The position numbers and the translations under genes were made by a program. Positions 51,670-64,000 of a stretch of DNA of 64,000 bases are shown here, one piece after another (position 1 is the stretch's first letter; each line of letters begins with the position of its first letter). The notes under the pieces are model-generated. The model made no database searches, had not been told where the DNA came from, and saw only the letters and a list, made by a program, of their open reading frames with translations. The DNA comes from Ponticaulis koreensis DSM 19734. Its GTDB lineage: Bacteria; Pseudomonadota; Alphaproteobacteria; Caulobacterales; Hyphomonadaceae. The stretch spans positions 2,284,062-2,348,061 of the forward strand of contig NZ_ATVJ01000001.1 in NCBI RefSeq assembly GCF_000420665.1, written 5' to 3'.

Positions 51670-51698
51670 CGCGGCGGATCCTCTTTGGGTCCGCCGCG
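51670..51698 (+). promoter_or_regulatory. rplL-rpoB intergenic hairpin
   Basis: CGCGGCGGA (51670-51678) pairs with TCCGCCGCG (51690-51698), extended by two more pairs around a T-rich loop. There is no T run after it. In E. coli an attenuator and an RNase III site in this gap reduce rpoB relative to rplL; a similar role is inferred. Confidence 0.55.
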
Positions 51699-51767
51699 AC
51701 CGCGCTTCTAGCGAACGCCGCCTGGTTCCCTTATTTGGGGAGCGGGGGCCCTGGATCAGGAACGAAG

Positions 51768-54700
51768 ATGGCTCTGTCCCTTACGGAAAAAAAGCGAATT
51801 CGCAAATCCTTCGGTCGGCTTCCTGCCGTTGTCGACATGCCGAACCTCATTGAGGTTCAACGTGCATCATATGAAAACTTCCTTCAGATGGGCGTTGAGC
51901 AGCGATCCCCGGATGAGGGGCTTGGTGCGGTCTTTAAATCGGTCTTCCCGATCAAAGATTTCGCCGAACGTTCGGTTCTGGAATACGTATCTTTTGAGTT
52001 CGAGCCGCCAAAGTTCGACGTTGAGGAATGCCAGCAGCGCGACCTGACTTACGCAGCGCCGCTCAAGGTAAAGCTCCGTCTCATCGTTTTCGATATCGAT
52101 GAAGAAACGCAGGCTAAATCTGTTCGCGACATTAAAGAACAAGACGTCTATCTCGGCGATATTCCGCTGATGACGGAAAAGGGTACGTTCATTGTGAACG
52201 GTACAGAGCGCGTAATCGTGTCTCAGATGCACCGTTCTCCGGGCGTATTCTTCGACCACGACAAAGGTAAGACGCATTCTTCAGGCAAGCTCCTGTTCGC
52301 TGCGCGTATCATTCCATACCGTGGTTCATGGCTCGACTTCGAGTTCGACGCTAAAGACATTCTGAACGTTCGTATCGACCGTAAGCGTAAGCTTCCGGCG
52401 ACAACGCTTCTCTACGCACTCGGCCTCGACTCCGAAGAAGTGCTCGAGACGTTCTACACCAACTCCATCTACCGCATTAACAAGAACGGCTGGACGACTG
52501 CGTTCAAGCCTGAAGCTTGGCGCGGTACGAAGCCTGATCATGACCTCGTCAACGCTGAGACGGGTGAAGTTGAAGCGCCGGCTGGCAAGAAGCTTTCTGC
52601 TGTCAAAGCACGCAAGCTCTCTGAAGGCGGCCTCAATGACATTCTGATCCCGAGCGTCGCGCTTGAGGGCAAGTTCGTGGCTTACGACGTAGTGAACCCT
52701 GAAACAGGAGAGATCTACATTGAAGCAGGCGACGAGCTGACAGAAGAAAACATCGCCGAGCTGCGTGACGCGGGCGTTGAAGAGCTTTCTATTCTCGACA
52801 TCGACAACGGTTCTCGTGGTTCATGGCTGCGCAATACGCTTGCGGCTGACAAGAACGAGACACGCTTCGAAGCTCTGTCTGACATTTACCGCGTTATGCG
52901 TCCGGGCGAACCGCCAACGCAGGAAGCGGCTGAAGGTCTCTTCCAGCAGCTCTTCTTCGACGCAGAACGTTATGACCTGTCTGCGGTTGGCCGTGTTAAA
53001 ATGAACATGCGTCTGGACCTCGATTGTTCAGACGAAATCCGCATCCTCCGCAAGGAAGACATCGTTGCCGTTATGACAACGATCCTCGACCTGAAAGACG
53101 GTAAGGGCGAAGTCGACGACATCGATAACCTCGGTAACCGTCGTGTCCGTTCCGTTGGCGAGCTGATGGAAAACCAGTACCGCGTTGGTCTCGTTCGTAT
53201 GGAACGTGCGATCAAGGAGCGTATGTCTTCTGTTGATGTGGATACGGTCATGCCGCACGACCTCATCAACGCGAAGCCGGTTGTTGCTGCGATCCGTGAG
53301 TTCTTCGGCTCTTCCCAGCTGTCTCAGTTCATGGACCAGACAAACCCGCTGTCCGAGATTACGCACAAGCGTCGTCTCTCTGCGCTCGGCCCTGGTGGTC
53401 TGACGCGTGAGCGTGCGGGCTTCGAAGTTCGCGACGTTCACCCGACACACTATGGTCGTATGTGTCCGATTGAGACGCCAGAGGGACCAAACATTGGTCT
53501 GATCAACTCTCTCGCGACGCACGCCCGCATCAACAAGTACGGCTTCATTGAGAGCCCGTACCGCAAAGTTGAAAACGGCAAGCTGACCGACGAAGTACGT
53601 TACCTTTCTGCGATGGAAGAGCAGCGCTACTCTATCGCTCAGGCGAACGCGACTGTTGACGCTGACGGCATGCTCTCAAACGAGTTTGTGAACGCGCGTG
53701 TGGGTTCTGCACGTGACGCGATGCTTGTTCCGCGTGAAGAAGTCGACTTCATTGACGTCTCTCCGAAGCAGGTTGTGTCTGTTGCCGCATCTCTGATCCC
53801 GTTCCTTGAGAACGATGACGCGAACCGCGCGCTCATGGGATCAAACATGCAACGTCAGGCCGTTCCGCTTGTTAAAACGGAAGCGCCGCTTGTTGGTACG
53901 GGTATGGAATCTGTGGTGGCACGTGACTCACGCGCCGCTCTGGTTGCCCGTCGTTCCGGTGTGATCGAACAGGTTGATGCGGAACGTATCGTTGTTCGTG
54001 CAACGGACGATCTCGACAAATACCGTTCTGGCGTCGACATTTACCGTCTCGTGAAGTTCCGCCGTTCTAACCAAAACTCGTGCATCAACCAGCGCCCGAT
54101 CGTTAAAGTGGGTGACGTTGTTGCTAAAGGCGACATTATTGCTGACGGTCCGTCTACAGACCTTGGTGAGCTGGCTCTCGGCCGTAACGTCCGCGTGGCG
54201 TTCATGCCGTGGAACGGCTACAACTATGAGGACTCCATCCTTATCTCCGAGCGTATTGTTCGTGACGACGTCTTTACTTCGATCCACATCGAGGAATTCG
54301 AAATCGCAGCTCGCGATACGAAGCTCGGTCCGGAAGAAATCACCCGTGACATCCCGAACGTCGGTGAGGAGGCGCTCCGCAACCTCGACGAGTCCGGTAT
54401 CGTCGCAGTTGGTGCCGAAGTTAAAGCTGGCGACATTCTCGTTGGTAAGGTCACACCAAAGGGCGAAAGCCCGATGACACCGGAAGAAAAGCTTCTGCGT
54501 GCTATCTTTGGTGAGAAAGCTTCCGACGTTCGTGATACGTCTCTGCGTGTGCCTCCGGGCGATGCTGGTACGGTTGTTGAAGTTCGTATTTTCAACCGTC
54601 ACGGTGTCGACAAAGACCAGCGTGCGATCCAGATTGAACGTGAGCAGATCGAGAAGCTCGAAGAAGACCGTCAGGACGAACAGAATATTCTGGAACGCAA

Positions 54701-55862
54701 CGCGTTCGGTCGTCTGGCTGACCTTCTGCTTGGTAAGTCTGCGATTGCTGGCCCGAAAGGCTTCAAGAAGGGTGACGTGTCACTCGAAAACCTTGAGAGC
54801 GTTCCCAAGTCCCAGTGGTGGCAGATTCAGCTCGAAGACGAATCGGCTCAAGCTGAAGTCGACGCGCTTAAAGCATCATTCGAAGACTCAACTCGCGAAC
54901 TTGAAGCTCGCTTCAATGACAAGGTTGAGAAAATCCAGCGCGGCGACGATCTGCCTCCTGGCGTGATGAAGGTCGTTAAAGTCTTCCTCGCTGTGAAGCG
55001 TAAGCTTCAGCCGGGTGACAAAATGGCTGGTCGTCACGGCAACAAAGGTGTGATCTCCAAGATCAACCCGCTGGAAGACATGCCGTTCACTGAAGATGGC
55101 GTTCCTGTGGACATCGTCCTGAACCCTCTGGGCGTTCCGTCCCGTATGAACGTTGGTCAGATTCTTGAGACGCACCTTGGTTGGGCGTGTGCAGGTCTTG
55201 GCCGCATGATCGAGAACAGCCTTGAAGTTTATCGACGCAATCATGACGTAGCGAAGCTGCGTGATTCCATCGAGAAAGCTTATGGCGGCGGTGTTGAAGT
55301 ACCGGAAAACGACGCTGAGGTTATCGAGCTTGCTCAAAACCTCTGTAACGGTGTTCCGATCGCGACACCTGTCTTCGACGGTGCTCACCAGGACGATATC
55401 TCCGAGATGCTGGTTCGCGCCGGCCTCGACAGTTCTGGTCAGGTGACACTGTATGACGGTCGCACTGGCGAGCCGTTTGCCCGCAAGGTTACGGTTGGCT
55501 ACAAGCACCTTCTCAAACTCCACCACCTTGTGGATGAGAAGATTCACGCTCGTTCGACTGGTCCATACTCGCTCGTTACGCAGCAGCCACTGGGCGGTAA
55601 AGCTCAGTTCGGTGGTCAGCGCTTCGGTGAGATGGAGGTCTGGGCCCTTGAAGCGTACGGCGCTGCCTACACGCTACAAGAGATGCTTACCGTCAAATCG
55701 GATGACACGGCTGGTCGTGCTAAGGTCTACGAATCAATCGTCCGCGGCGAGGACAACTTTGAAGCCGGTATTCCGGAAAGCTTCAACGTACTCGTCAAGG
55801 AGATGCGTTCACTTGGCCTTAACATCGAGATGATCGATGGTGCAGTCGACGACGAAGAGTAG
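51768..55862 (+). CDS. rpoB: RNA polymerase beta subunit
   Basis: Catalytic-core subunit of 1364 residues. It starts [19 protein letters not shown] at ATG 51768; an in-frame ATG at 51735 gives a glycine-rich extension without homology. Conserved regions include [21 protein letters not shown], the rifampicin pocket [21 protein letters not shown] followed by LSALGPGG, and [17 protein letters not shown]. Near the end are [15 protein letters not shown] and [20 protein letters not shown]. The rifampicin pocket reads as wild type. Confidence 0.98.
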   Translation: MALSLTEKKRIRKSFGRLPAVVDMPNLIEVQRASYENFLQMGVEQRSPDEGLGAVFKSVFPIKDFAERSVLEYVSFEFEPPKFDVEECQQRDLTYAAPLKVKLRLIVFDIDEETQAKSVRDIKEQDVYLGDIPLMTEKGTFIVNGTERVIVSQMHRSPGVFFDHDKGKTHSSGKLLFAARIIPYRGSWLDFEFDAKDILNVRIDRKRKLPATTLLYALGLDSEEVLETFYTNSIYRINKNGWTTAFKPEAWRGTKPDHDLVNAETGEVEAPAGKKLSAVKARKLSEGGLNDILIPSVALEGKFVAYDVVNPETGEIYIEAGDELTEENIAELRDAGVEELSILDIDNGSRGSWLRNTLAADKNETRFEALSDIYRVMRPGEPPTQEAAEGLFQQLFFDAERYDLSAVGRVKMNMRLDLDCSDEIRILRKEDIVAVMTTILDLKDGKGEVDDIDNLGNRRVRSVGELMENQYRVGLVRMERAIKERMSSVDVDTVMPHDLINAKPVVAAIREFFGSSQLSQFMDQTNPLSEITHKRRLSALGPGGLTRERAGFEVRDVHPTHYGRMCPIETPEGPNIGLINSLATHARINKYGFIESPYRKVENGKLTDEVRYLSAMEEQRYSIAQANATVDADGMLSNEFVNARVGSARDAMLVPREEVDFIDVSPKQVVSVAASLIPFLENDDANRALMGSNMQRQAVPLVKTEAPLVGTGMESVVARDSRAALVARRSGVIEQVDAERIVVRATDDLDKYRSGVDIYRLVKFRRSNQNSCINQRPIVKVGDVVAKGDIIADGPSTDLGELALGRNVRVAFMPWNGYNYEDSILISERIVRDDVFTSIHIEEFEIAARDTKLGPEEITRDIPNVGEEALRNLDESGIVAVGAEVKAGDILVGKVTPKGESPMTPEEKLLRAIFGEKASDVRDTSLRVPPGDAGTVVEVRIFNRHGVDKDQRAIQIEREQIEKLEEDRQDEQNILERNAFGRLADLLLGKSAIAGPKGFKKGDVSLENLESVPKSQWWQIQLEDESAQAEVDALKASFEDSTRELEARFNDKVEKIQRGDDLPPGVMKVVKVFLAVKRKLQPGDKMAGRHGNKGVISKINPLEDMPFTEDGVPVDIVLNPLGVPSRMNVGQILETHLGWACAGLGRMIENSLEVYRRNHDVAKLRDSIEKAYGGGVEVPENDAEVIELAQNLCNGVPIATPVFDGAHQDDISEMLVRAGLDSSGQVTLYDGRTGEPFARKVTVGYKHLLKLHHLVDEKIHARSTGPYSLVTQQPLGGKAQFGGQRFGEMEVWALEAYGAAYTLQEMLTVKSDDTAGRAKVYESIVRGEDNFEAGIPESFNVLVKEMRSLGLNIEMIDGAVDDEE

Positions 55863-55952
55863 TGGGTAACCGCGTTTTTCAGCCTGTTTGATTTTTTAGA
55901 GAGACTGTTTCCCCAGATCCAGTCTCTCAACTACCGCTAGGGAGCGGCCTAT

Positions 55953-60146
<4,194 letters not shown>

Positions 60147-60154
60147 TACAGAAT

Positions 60155-60178
60155 CAGGCGGCTCTTCGGGGCCGCCTG
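60155..60178 (+). terminator. Possible terminator after rpoC
   Basis: Stem CAGGCGGC / GCCGCCTG with an 8-base loop, 9 bases after the rpoC stop. Only a short T-poor stretch follows, so it may be an inefficient terminator or an RNA-end stabiliser. Confidence 0.5.
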
Positions 60179-60286
60179 TATTCCGCCACAGGTTCGGCGC
60201 ACGGCGCATTGAACTGAACTGGCCCGAAGAATAAGGAATTCGGTACTCCCGGGGAGGAATCCGAACTCCGAAACCGCACAGAAGGG

Positions 60287-60315
60287 TTGACCTTCTCGGG
60301 TACAAAGACTATTAG
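60287..60315 (+). promoter_or_regulatory. Candidate promoter of the str operon
   Basis: TTGACC (60287-60292) and TATTAG (60310-60315) are 17 bases apart, the best sigma70-type match in the 344-base gap before rpsL. It would give a leader of about 170 bases. Confidence 0.55.
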
Positions 60316-60404
60316 CGCCGCTCGATGTGTAGGTTCGCTCAGGTGACAAACCGAGTGACCTCCCGCAAGGGTTAGGGGCCCAAGCCTCCCCAAGTCGTAG
60401 TTTT

Positions 60405-60437
60405 CCGAGGTGATCCGTATGGTATCTCCTCGGTTTT
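60405..60437 (+). promoter_or_regulatory. Attenuator-like hairpin in the rpsL leader
   Basis: CCGAGG (60405-60410) pairs with CCTCGG (60428-60433), with GATCC / GGTATC pairing inside, and TTTTAGTT follows at once. It looks like a leaky terminator within the transcript leader, between the promoter and rpsL. Confidence 0.5.
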
Positions 60438-60490
60438 AGTTATGGAATTTGGGTGTTTTGGACCCAGACAAAGGATAGAAGAACAGGTCT

Positions 60491-60862
60491 ATGCCGACGA
60501 TTAACCAGTTGATCCGCAATCCACGGGCGCCTCGCCCGAAACGTAACAAAGTTCCGGCGCTGAAGGCGTGCCCGCAGCGCCGTGGCGTGTGTACCCGTGT
60601 GTACACAACAACGCCGAAGAAGCCGAACTCGGCGCTTCGTAAGGTTGCGAAGGTTCGTATGACGTCTGGCTACGAATCGATCTGTTACATTCCTGGTGAA
60701 GGCCACAACCTTCAGGAGCACTCTGTGGTCCTGATTCGTGGCGGTCGTGTACGCGACCTTCCGGGTGTCCGCTACCACGTGCTGCGCGGCGTTCTCGATA
60801 CACAGGGCGTTAAAGACCGTAAGCAGCGTCGTTCGCATTATGGCGTGAAACGCCCGAAATAG
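60491..60862 (+). CDS. rpsL: 30S ribosomal protein S12
   Basis: Decoding-centre protein. The 123-residue sequence starts [20 protein letters not shown], has [18 protein letters not shown] with the streptomycin-relevant lysine K43 in wild-type form, and ends [13 protein letters not shown]. It is first in rpsL-rpsG-fusA-tuf. The second resistance site, [11 protein letters not shown], is also wild type. Confidence 0.98.
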   Translation: MPTINQLIRNPRAPRPKRNKVPALKACPQRRGVCTRVYTTTPKKPNSALRKVAKVRMTSGYESICYIPGEGHNLQEHSVVLIRGGRVRDLPGVRYHVLRGVLDTQGVKDRKQRRSHYGVKRPK

Positions 60863-60874
60863 GATTATACAGAT

Positions 60875-61345
60875 ATGTCTCGTCGTCACCGCGCTGAAAA
60901 ACGTGAAGTTCTACCGGATCCAAAATTCGGAGATCTCGTACTGTCTAAATTCATGAACCAGATCATGATCGACGGTAAAAAATCCACAGCTGAACGTATC
61001 GTATACGGTGCGCTCGATATCGTTGAAGAGCGCCTCAAGCGCGATCCGATCGAGCTCTTCCACGATGCACTCGACAACGTTTCTCCGTCAGTAGAAGTAC
61101 GTTCCCGCCGAGTTGGTGGTGCGACGTATCAGGTTCCTGTTGAAGTACGTGTTGAGCGCCGTCAGGCTCTTGCTATCCGCTGGATGGTGGCTGCTGCGCG
61201 TGCTCGTAACGAAAACACTATGCGCGAGCGTCTCGCTGGTGAGTTTCTTGACGCGGCGAATGGTCGTGGCAATGCGGTGAAGAAGCGTGAAGACACGCAC
61301 CGTATGGCTGAAGCTAACCGCGCATTCTCACACTACCGCTGGTAA
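60875..61345 (+). CDS. rpsG: 30S ribosomal protein S7
   Basis: Primary 16S rRNA binding protein of the small-subunit head and translational repressor of the str operon. The 156-residue protein has [56 protein letters not shown] and the tail [10 protein letters not shown]. It lies 12 bases after rpsL. Confidence 0.98.
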   Translation: MSRRHRAEKREVLPDPKFGDLVLSKFMNQIMIDGKKSTAERIVYGALDIVEERLKRDPIELFHDALDNVSPSVEVRSRRVGGATYQVPVEVRVERRQALAIRWMVAAARARNENTMRERLAGEFLDAANGRGNAVKKREDTHRMAEANRAFSHYRW

Positions 61346-61381
61346 TTCTCTATCTAACTTCGTAATTCGAGGCTCATTTCC

Positions 61382-63502
61382 ATGGCACGCGATTATCCGC
61401 TCGAACGTTATCGCAACTTCGGCATCATGGCGCACATCGACGCTGGTAAAACTACCACAACCGAGCGCATTCTTTATTACACCGGTAAATCTCACAAAAT
61501 TGGTGAGGTTCACGACGGTGCTGCGACCATGGACTGGATGGAGCAGGAGCAGGAACGCGGTATTACTATCACGTCTGCTGCGACGACCACTTTCTGGGAA
61601 CGCACAGAAGACGGTAAAACACCTGAAACGGAAAAATTCCGTTTCAACATCATCGACACTCCAGGACACGTCGACTTCACAATTGAAGTCGAACGCTCTC
61701 TTGCTGTTCTCGACGGTGCGGTATGTGTTCTCGACGCGAACGCCGGCGTAGAGCCGCAGACAGAGACTGTCTGGCGTCAGGCTGACCGTTATAAAGTTCC
61801 GCGTATCGTTTACGTGAACAAGATGGATAAGCTCGGTGCTGACTTCTTCAACTGCGTGAAGATGATCAAAGAGCGCACAGGTGCCCAACCTATGCCAATC
61901 CAGATGCCAATCGGCGCTGAAAGCGAACTCGAAGGCATGATCGACCTGCTCACAATGCAGGAATGGGTCTGGCAGGGTGAAGACCTCGGTGCGAGCTGGG
62001 TCAAGAAAGACATCCGTGACGAACTGAAAGACAAAGCTGAAGAGCTGCGTAGCGAAATGATCGAGCTTGCTGTAGAGCAGGACGAAGAAGCTATGGAAGC
62101 TTACCTCGAAGGCGAAGAGCCATCTATCGAGACTCTTCGCAAGCTTATCCGTAAGGGTACGCTGGCTATGGACTTCGTTCCGGTTCTTTGCGGTTCTGCG
62201 TTTAAGAACAAAGGCGTTCAGCCTATGCTCAACGGCGTGATCGACTATCTTCCAAGCCCGCTTGATGTTCCTGCTTACAAAGGCTTCAAACCAGGCGACG
62301 AAGAAGAAATTCGTAACATTGAGCGCTCTGCTGATGACGGCCAGCCGTTTGCCGGCCTCGCGTTCAAAATTATGAACGACCCGTTCGTTGGTTCTCTGAC
62401 ATTCGTTCGTATTTATTCCGGTACGCTCACTAAAGGTGGTTCAGTCATGAACTCCACCAAGGGCAAGCAGGAACGCGTCGGTCGTATGATGATGATGCAC
62501 TCCAACAACCGTGAAGAGATCGAAGAAGCATTTGCTGGCGACATTATCGCTCTTGCAGGCCTCAAAGATACGACAACTGGCGACACACTCTGTGACAAGT
62601 CTGGTCCGGTTGTTCTCGAGACGATGAACTTCCCTGATCCGGTTATCGAGATTGCGGTTGAGCCTAAGTCTAAAGCCGACCAGGAGAAAATGTCTGTTGG
62701 TCTGCAACGTCTCGCGGCTGAGGATCCATCTTTCCGCGTCGAAACAGACATCGAATCTGGTCAGACAATCATGAAGGGCATGGGTGAGCTTCACCTTGAC
62801 GTTCTTGTTGACCGTCTGAAGCGTGAGTTCAAAGTTGAAGCTAATATCGGTGCACCGAAAGTTGCTTACCGCGAAGCTATCAGCCAGGCTGCTGAAATTG
62901 ACTACACCCACAAGAAACAGTCTGGTGGTACAGGTCAGTTTGGTCGCGTGAAGATCATGTTCGAGCCAGGTGAGCCAGGTTCAGGCTTCGTCTTCGAATC
63001 CAAGATCGTCGGTGGTAACGTTCCTAAGGAATACATCCCAGGCGTTCAAAAAGGTATCGAAAGCGCGATGTCCAGTGGTCTCCTCGCTGGTTACCCAATG
63101 AGCGATCTCAAGGCGACGCTTCTCGACGGTGCATACCACGATGTCGACTCCAGCGTTCTTGCGTTTGAGATTGCCAGCCGTGCAGCGTTCCGTGAGCTGA
63201 AGTCTAAAGGCGCGCCACGCATTATGGAACCAGTGATGAAGGTTGAAGTATCTACGCCTGAAGAATACATGGGCGACATCATCGGTGACCTGAACTCCCG
63301 TCGCGGTCAGATTCAGGGTTCCGAACCACGTGGTAACATCACAGCGATTAACGCATTTGTCCCACTGGCGAACATGTTTGGTTACGTCGGTAACCTGCGT
63401 GGCATGTCTCAGGGCCGTGCGCAGTTCGTAATGATCTTCGACCACTATGAAGAAGTTCCTCGCGCTGAGAGCGAGAAAATTATTTCTCAGCTTGCCGGTT
63501 AA
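61382..63502 (+). CDS. fusA: Elongation factor G
   Basis: GTPase that drives translocation. The 706-residue protein has the G motifs [31 protein letters not shown] and [10 protein letters not shown]. Domain II and III segments follow, then domain IV with [13 protein letters not shown], and the domain V end [15 protein letters not shown]. Only one copy is in this window. It lies 36 bases after rpsG. Confidence 0.98.
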   Translation: MARDYPLERYRNFGIMAHIDAGKTTTTERILYYTGKSHKIGEVHDGAATMDWMEQEQERGITITSAATTTFWERTEDGKTPETEKFRFNIIDTPGHVDFTIEVERSLAVLDGAVCVLDANAGVEPQTETVWRQADRYKVPRIVYVNKMDKLGADFFNCVKMIKERTGAQPMPIQMPIGAESELEGMIDLLTMQEWVWQGEDLGASWVKKDIRDELKDKAEELRSEMIELAVEQDEEAMEAYLEGEEPSIETLRKLIRKGTLAMDFVPVLCGSAFKNKGVQPMLNGVIDYLPSPLDVPAYKGFKPGDEEEIRNIERSADDGQPFAGLAFKIMNDPFVGSLTFVRIYSGTLTKGGSVMNSTKGKQERVGRMMMMHSNNREEIEEAFAGDIIALAGLKDTTTGDTLCDKSGPVVLETMNFPDPVIEIAVEPKSKADQEKMSVGLQRLAAEDPSFRVETDIESGQTIMKGMGELHLDVLVDRLKREFKVEANIGAPKVAYREAISQAAEIDYTHKKQSGGTGQFGRVKIMFEPGEPGSGFVFESKIVGGNVPKEYIPGVQKGIESAMSSGLLAGYPMSDLKATLLDGAYHDVDSSVLAFEIASRAAFRELKSKGAPRIMEPVMKVEVSTPEEYMGDIIGDLNSRRGQIQGSEPRGNITAINAFVPLANMFGYVGNLRGMSQGRAQFVMIFDHYEEVPRAESEKIISQLAG

Positions 63503-63543
63503 TCCAGGCAGCAGCCAGACACACAGTTCAGGAGTAGGAAAAC

Positions 63544-64000
63544 ATGTCTAAGGCAAAGTTTGAGCGCAATAAGCCTCACGTAAACATTGGCACGATTGGT
63601 CACGTTGACCACGGCAAGACGACGCTTACAGCGGCGATCACTATGGTACTTGCGGAAGTAACAGGTGGCGCGAAGCGTTCATACGCTGACATTGACTCCG
63701 CGCCGGAAGAAAAAGCGCGTGGTATCACGATCAACACAGCGCACGTTGAGTATGAGACGGCTAACCGTCACTACGCACACGTCGACTGCCCGGGCCACGC
63801 TGACTATGTGAAGAACATGATCACGGGTGCGGCTCAGATGGACGGCGCGATCCTGGTTGTGAACGCAGCAGACGGTCCAATGCCACAGACACGTGAGCAC
63901 ATTCTGCTCGCACGTCAGGTTGGTGTACCAGCGCTTGTTGTCTTCATGAACAAAGTTGACCAGGTTGACGACGAAGAGCTTCTCGAGCTCGTAGAAATGG
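63544..64000 (+). CDS. tuf: Elongation factor Tu (partial)
   Basis: First 152 codons of EF-Tu, the carrier of aminoacyl-tRNA; the gene runs past the right edge. The G motifs [36 protein letters not shown] and NKVDQ are intact, as is the switch I stretch [26 protein letters not shown] lies ahead of the ATG. It is 41 bases after fusA. Confidence 0.98.
   Translation, partial: MSKAKFERNKPHVNIGTIGHVDHGKTTLTAAITMVLAEVTGGAKRSYADIDSAPEEKARGITINTAHVEYETANRHYAHVDCPGHADYVKNMITGAAQMDGAILVVNAADGPMPQTREHILLARQVGVPALVVFMNKVDQVDDEELLELVEM

Overview
The window is chromosomal DNA of an alphaproteobacterium. Gene order and protein character point to the Hyphomonadaceae/Maricaulales side of the class. This is inferred from neighbourhoods such as rpsF-rpsR-rplI, fabD-fabG-acpP-fabF-mltG-yicC-gmk, lptD-surA-pdxA-rsmA and pyrB-pyrC-plsY-dprA, and from an iron-sulfur type CysH beside a fused CysNC. 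No species name can be fixed from the sequence alone. Most of the window is core housekeeping DNA with dense, often overlapping operons and clear intrinsic terminators.

Layout. 1-3.1 kb (minus): MlaE-type lipid transport permease (cut by the window edge), alanine racemase, DnaB helicase. 3.2-5.2 kb (minus): a soluble globin-coupled chemoreceptor with added CZB and PilZ domains. 5.4-6.6 kb (minus): ribosomal proteins S6, S18 and L9. 6.8-12.8 kb (plus): type II fatty acid synthesis genes, MltG, YicC and guanylate kinase. 12.8-18.3 kb (minus): RsmA, PdxA, SurA and LptD. 18.4-22.4 kb (minus): DprA, PlsY, a dihydroorotase-like protein and PyrB. 22.5-23.9 kb (minus): an AEC transporter and RuvX.

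24.0-30.6 kb (plus): gatC, gatA and gatB, the tRNA-dependent amidotransferase, scattered over 6.6 kb. A small lipoprotein lies between gatC and gatA. A divergently arranged sulfur-stress module (metallo-beta-lactamase fold hydrolase, rhodanese-membrane fusion, TauE/SafE exporter) with a palindromic operator lies between gatA and gatB. 31.1-43.4 kb: APS reductase, a DUF481-like outer-membrane protein, a medium-chain dehydrogenase behind a 13-bp inverted repeat, an RND efflux operon with a divergent TetR regulator, and the sulfate-activation genes cysD-cysNC. 43.6-45.8 kb (minus): a fusion of mannose-1-phosphate guanylyltransferase with an AGE-type isomerase domain.

46.1-64 kb (plus): the transcription/translation block secE-nusG, rplK-rplA, rplJ-rplL, rpoB-rpoC, rpsL-rpsG-fusA-tuf (tuf cut by the window edge). 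Between nusG and rplK sit about 2.2 kb of accessory DNA. They hold an AT-rich orphan gene, a second hypothetical gene and several palindromic intergenic repeats, and the normally continuous nusG-rplK linkage is broken. A candidate new promoter and structured leader lie just upstream of rplK. An L10-type leader, an rplL-rpoB intergenic hairpin and a promoter plus attenuator-like hairpin before rpsL are also visible.

There is no CRISPR array, prophage, insertion sequence, rRNA or tRNA that I could support. The most interesting items are the four-module globin receptor, the ManC-AGE fusion, the operator-controlled sulfur module inside the gat genes, the hairpin overlapping the ribosome binding site of the dehydrogenase, and the repeat-laden insertion in the secE-rpoC region. 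None is clearly a wholly new system.
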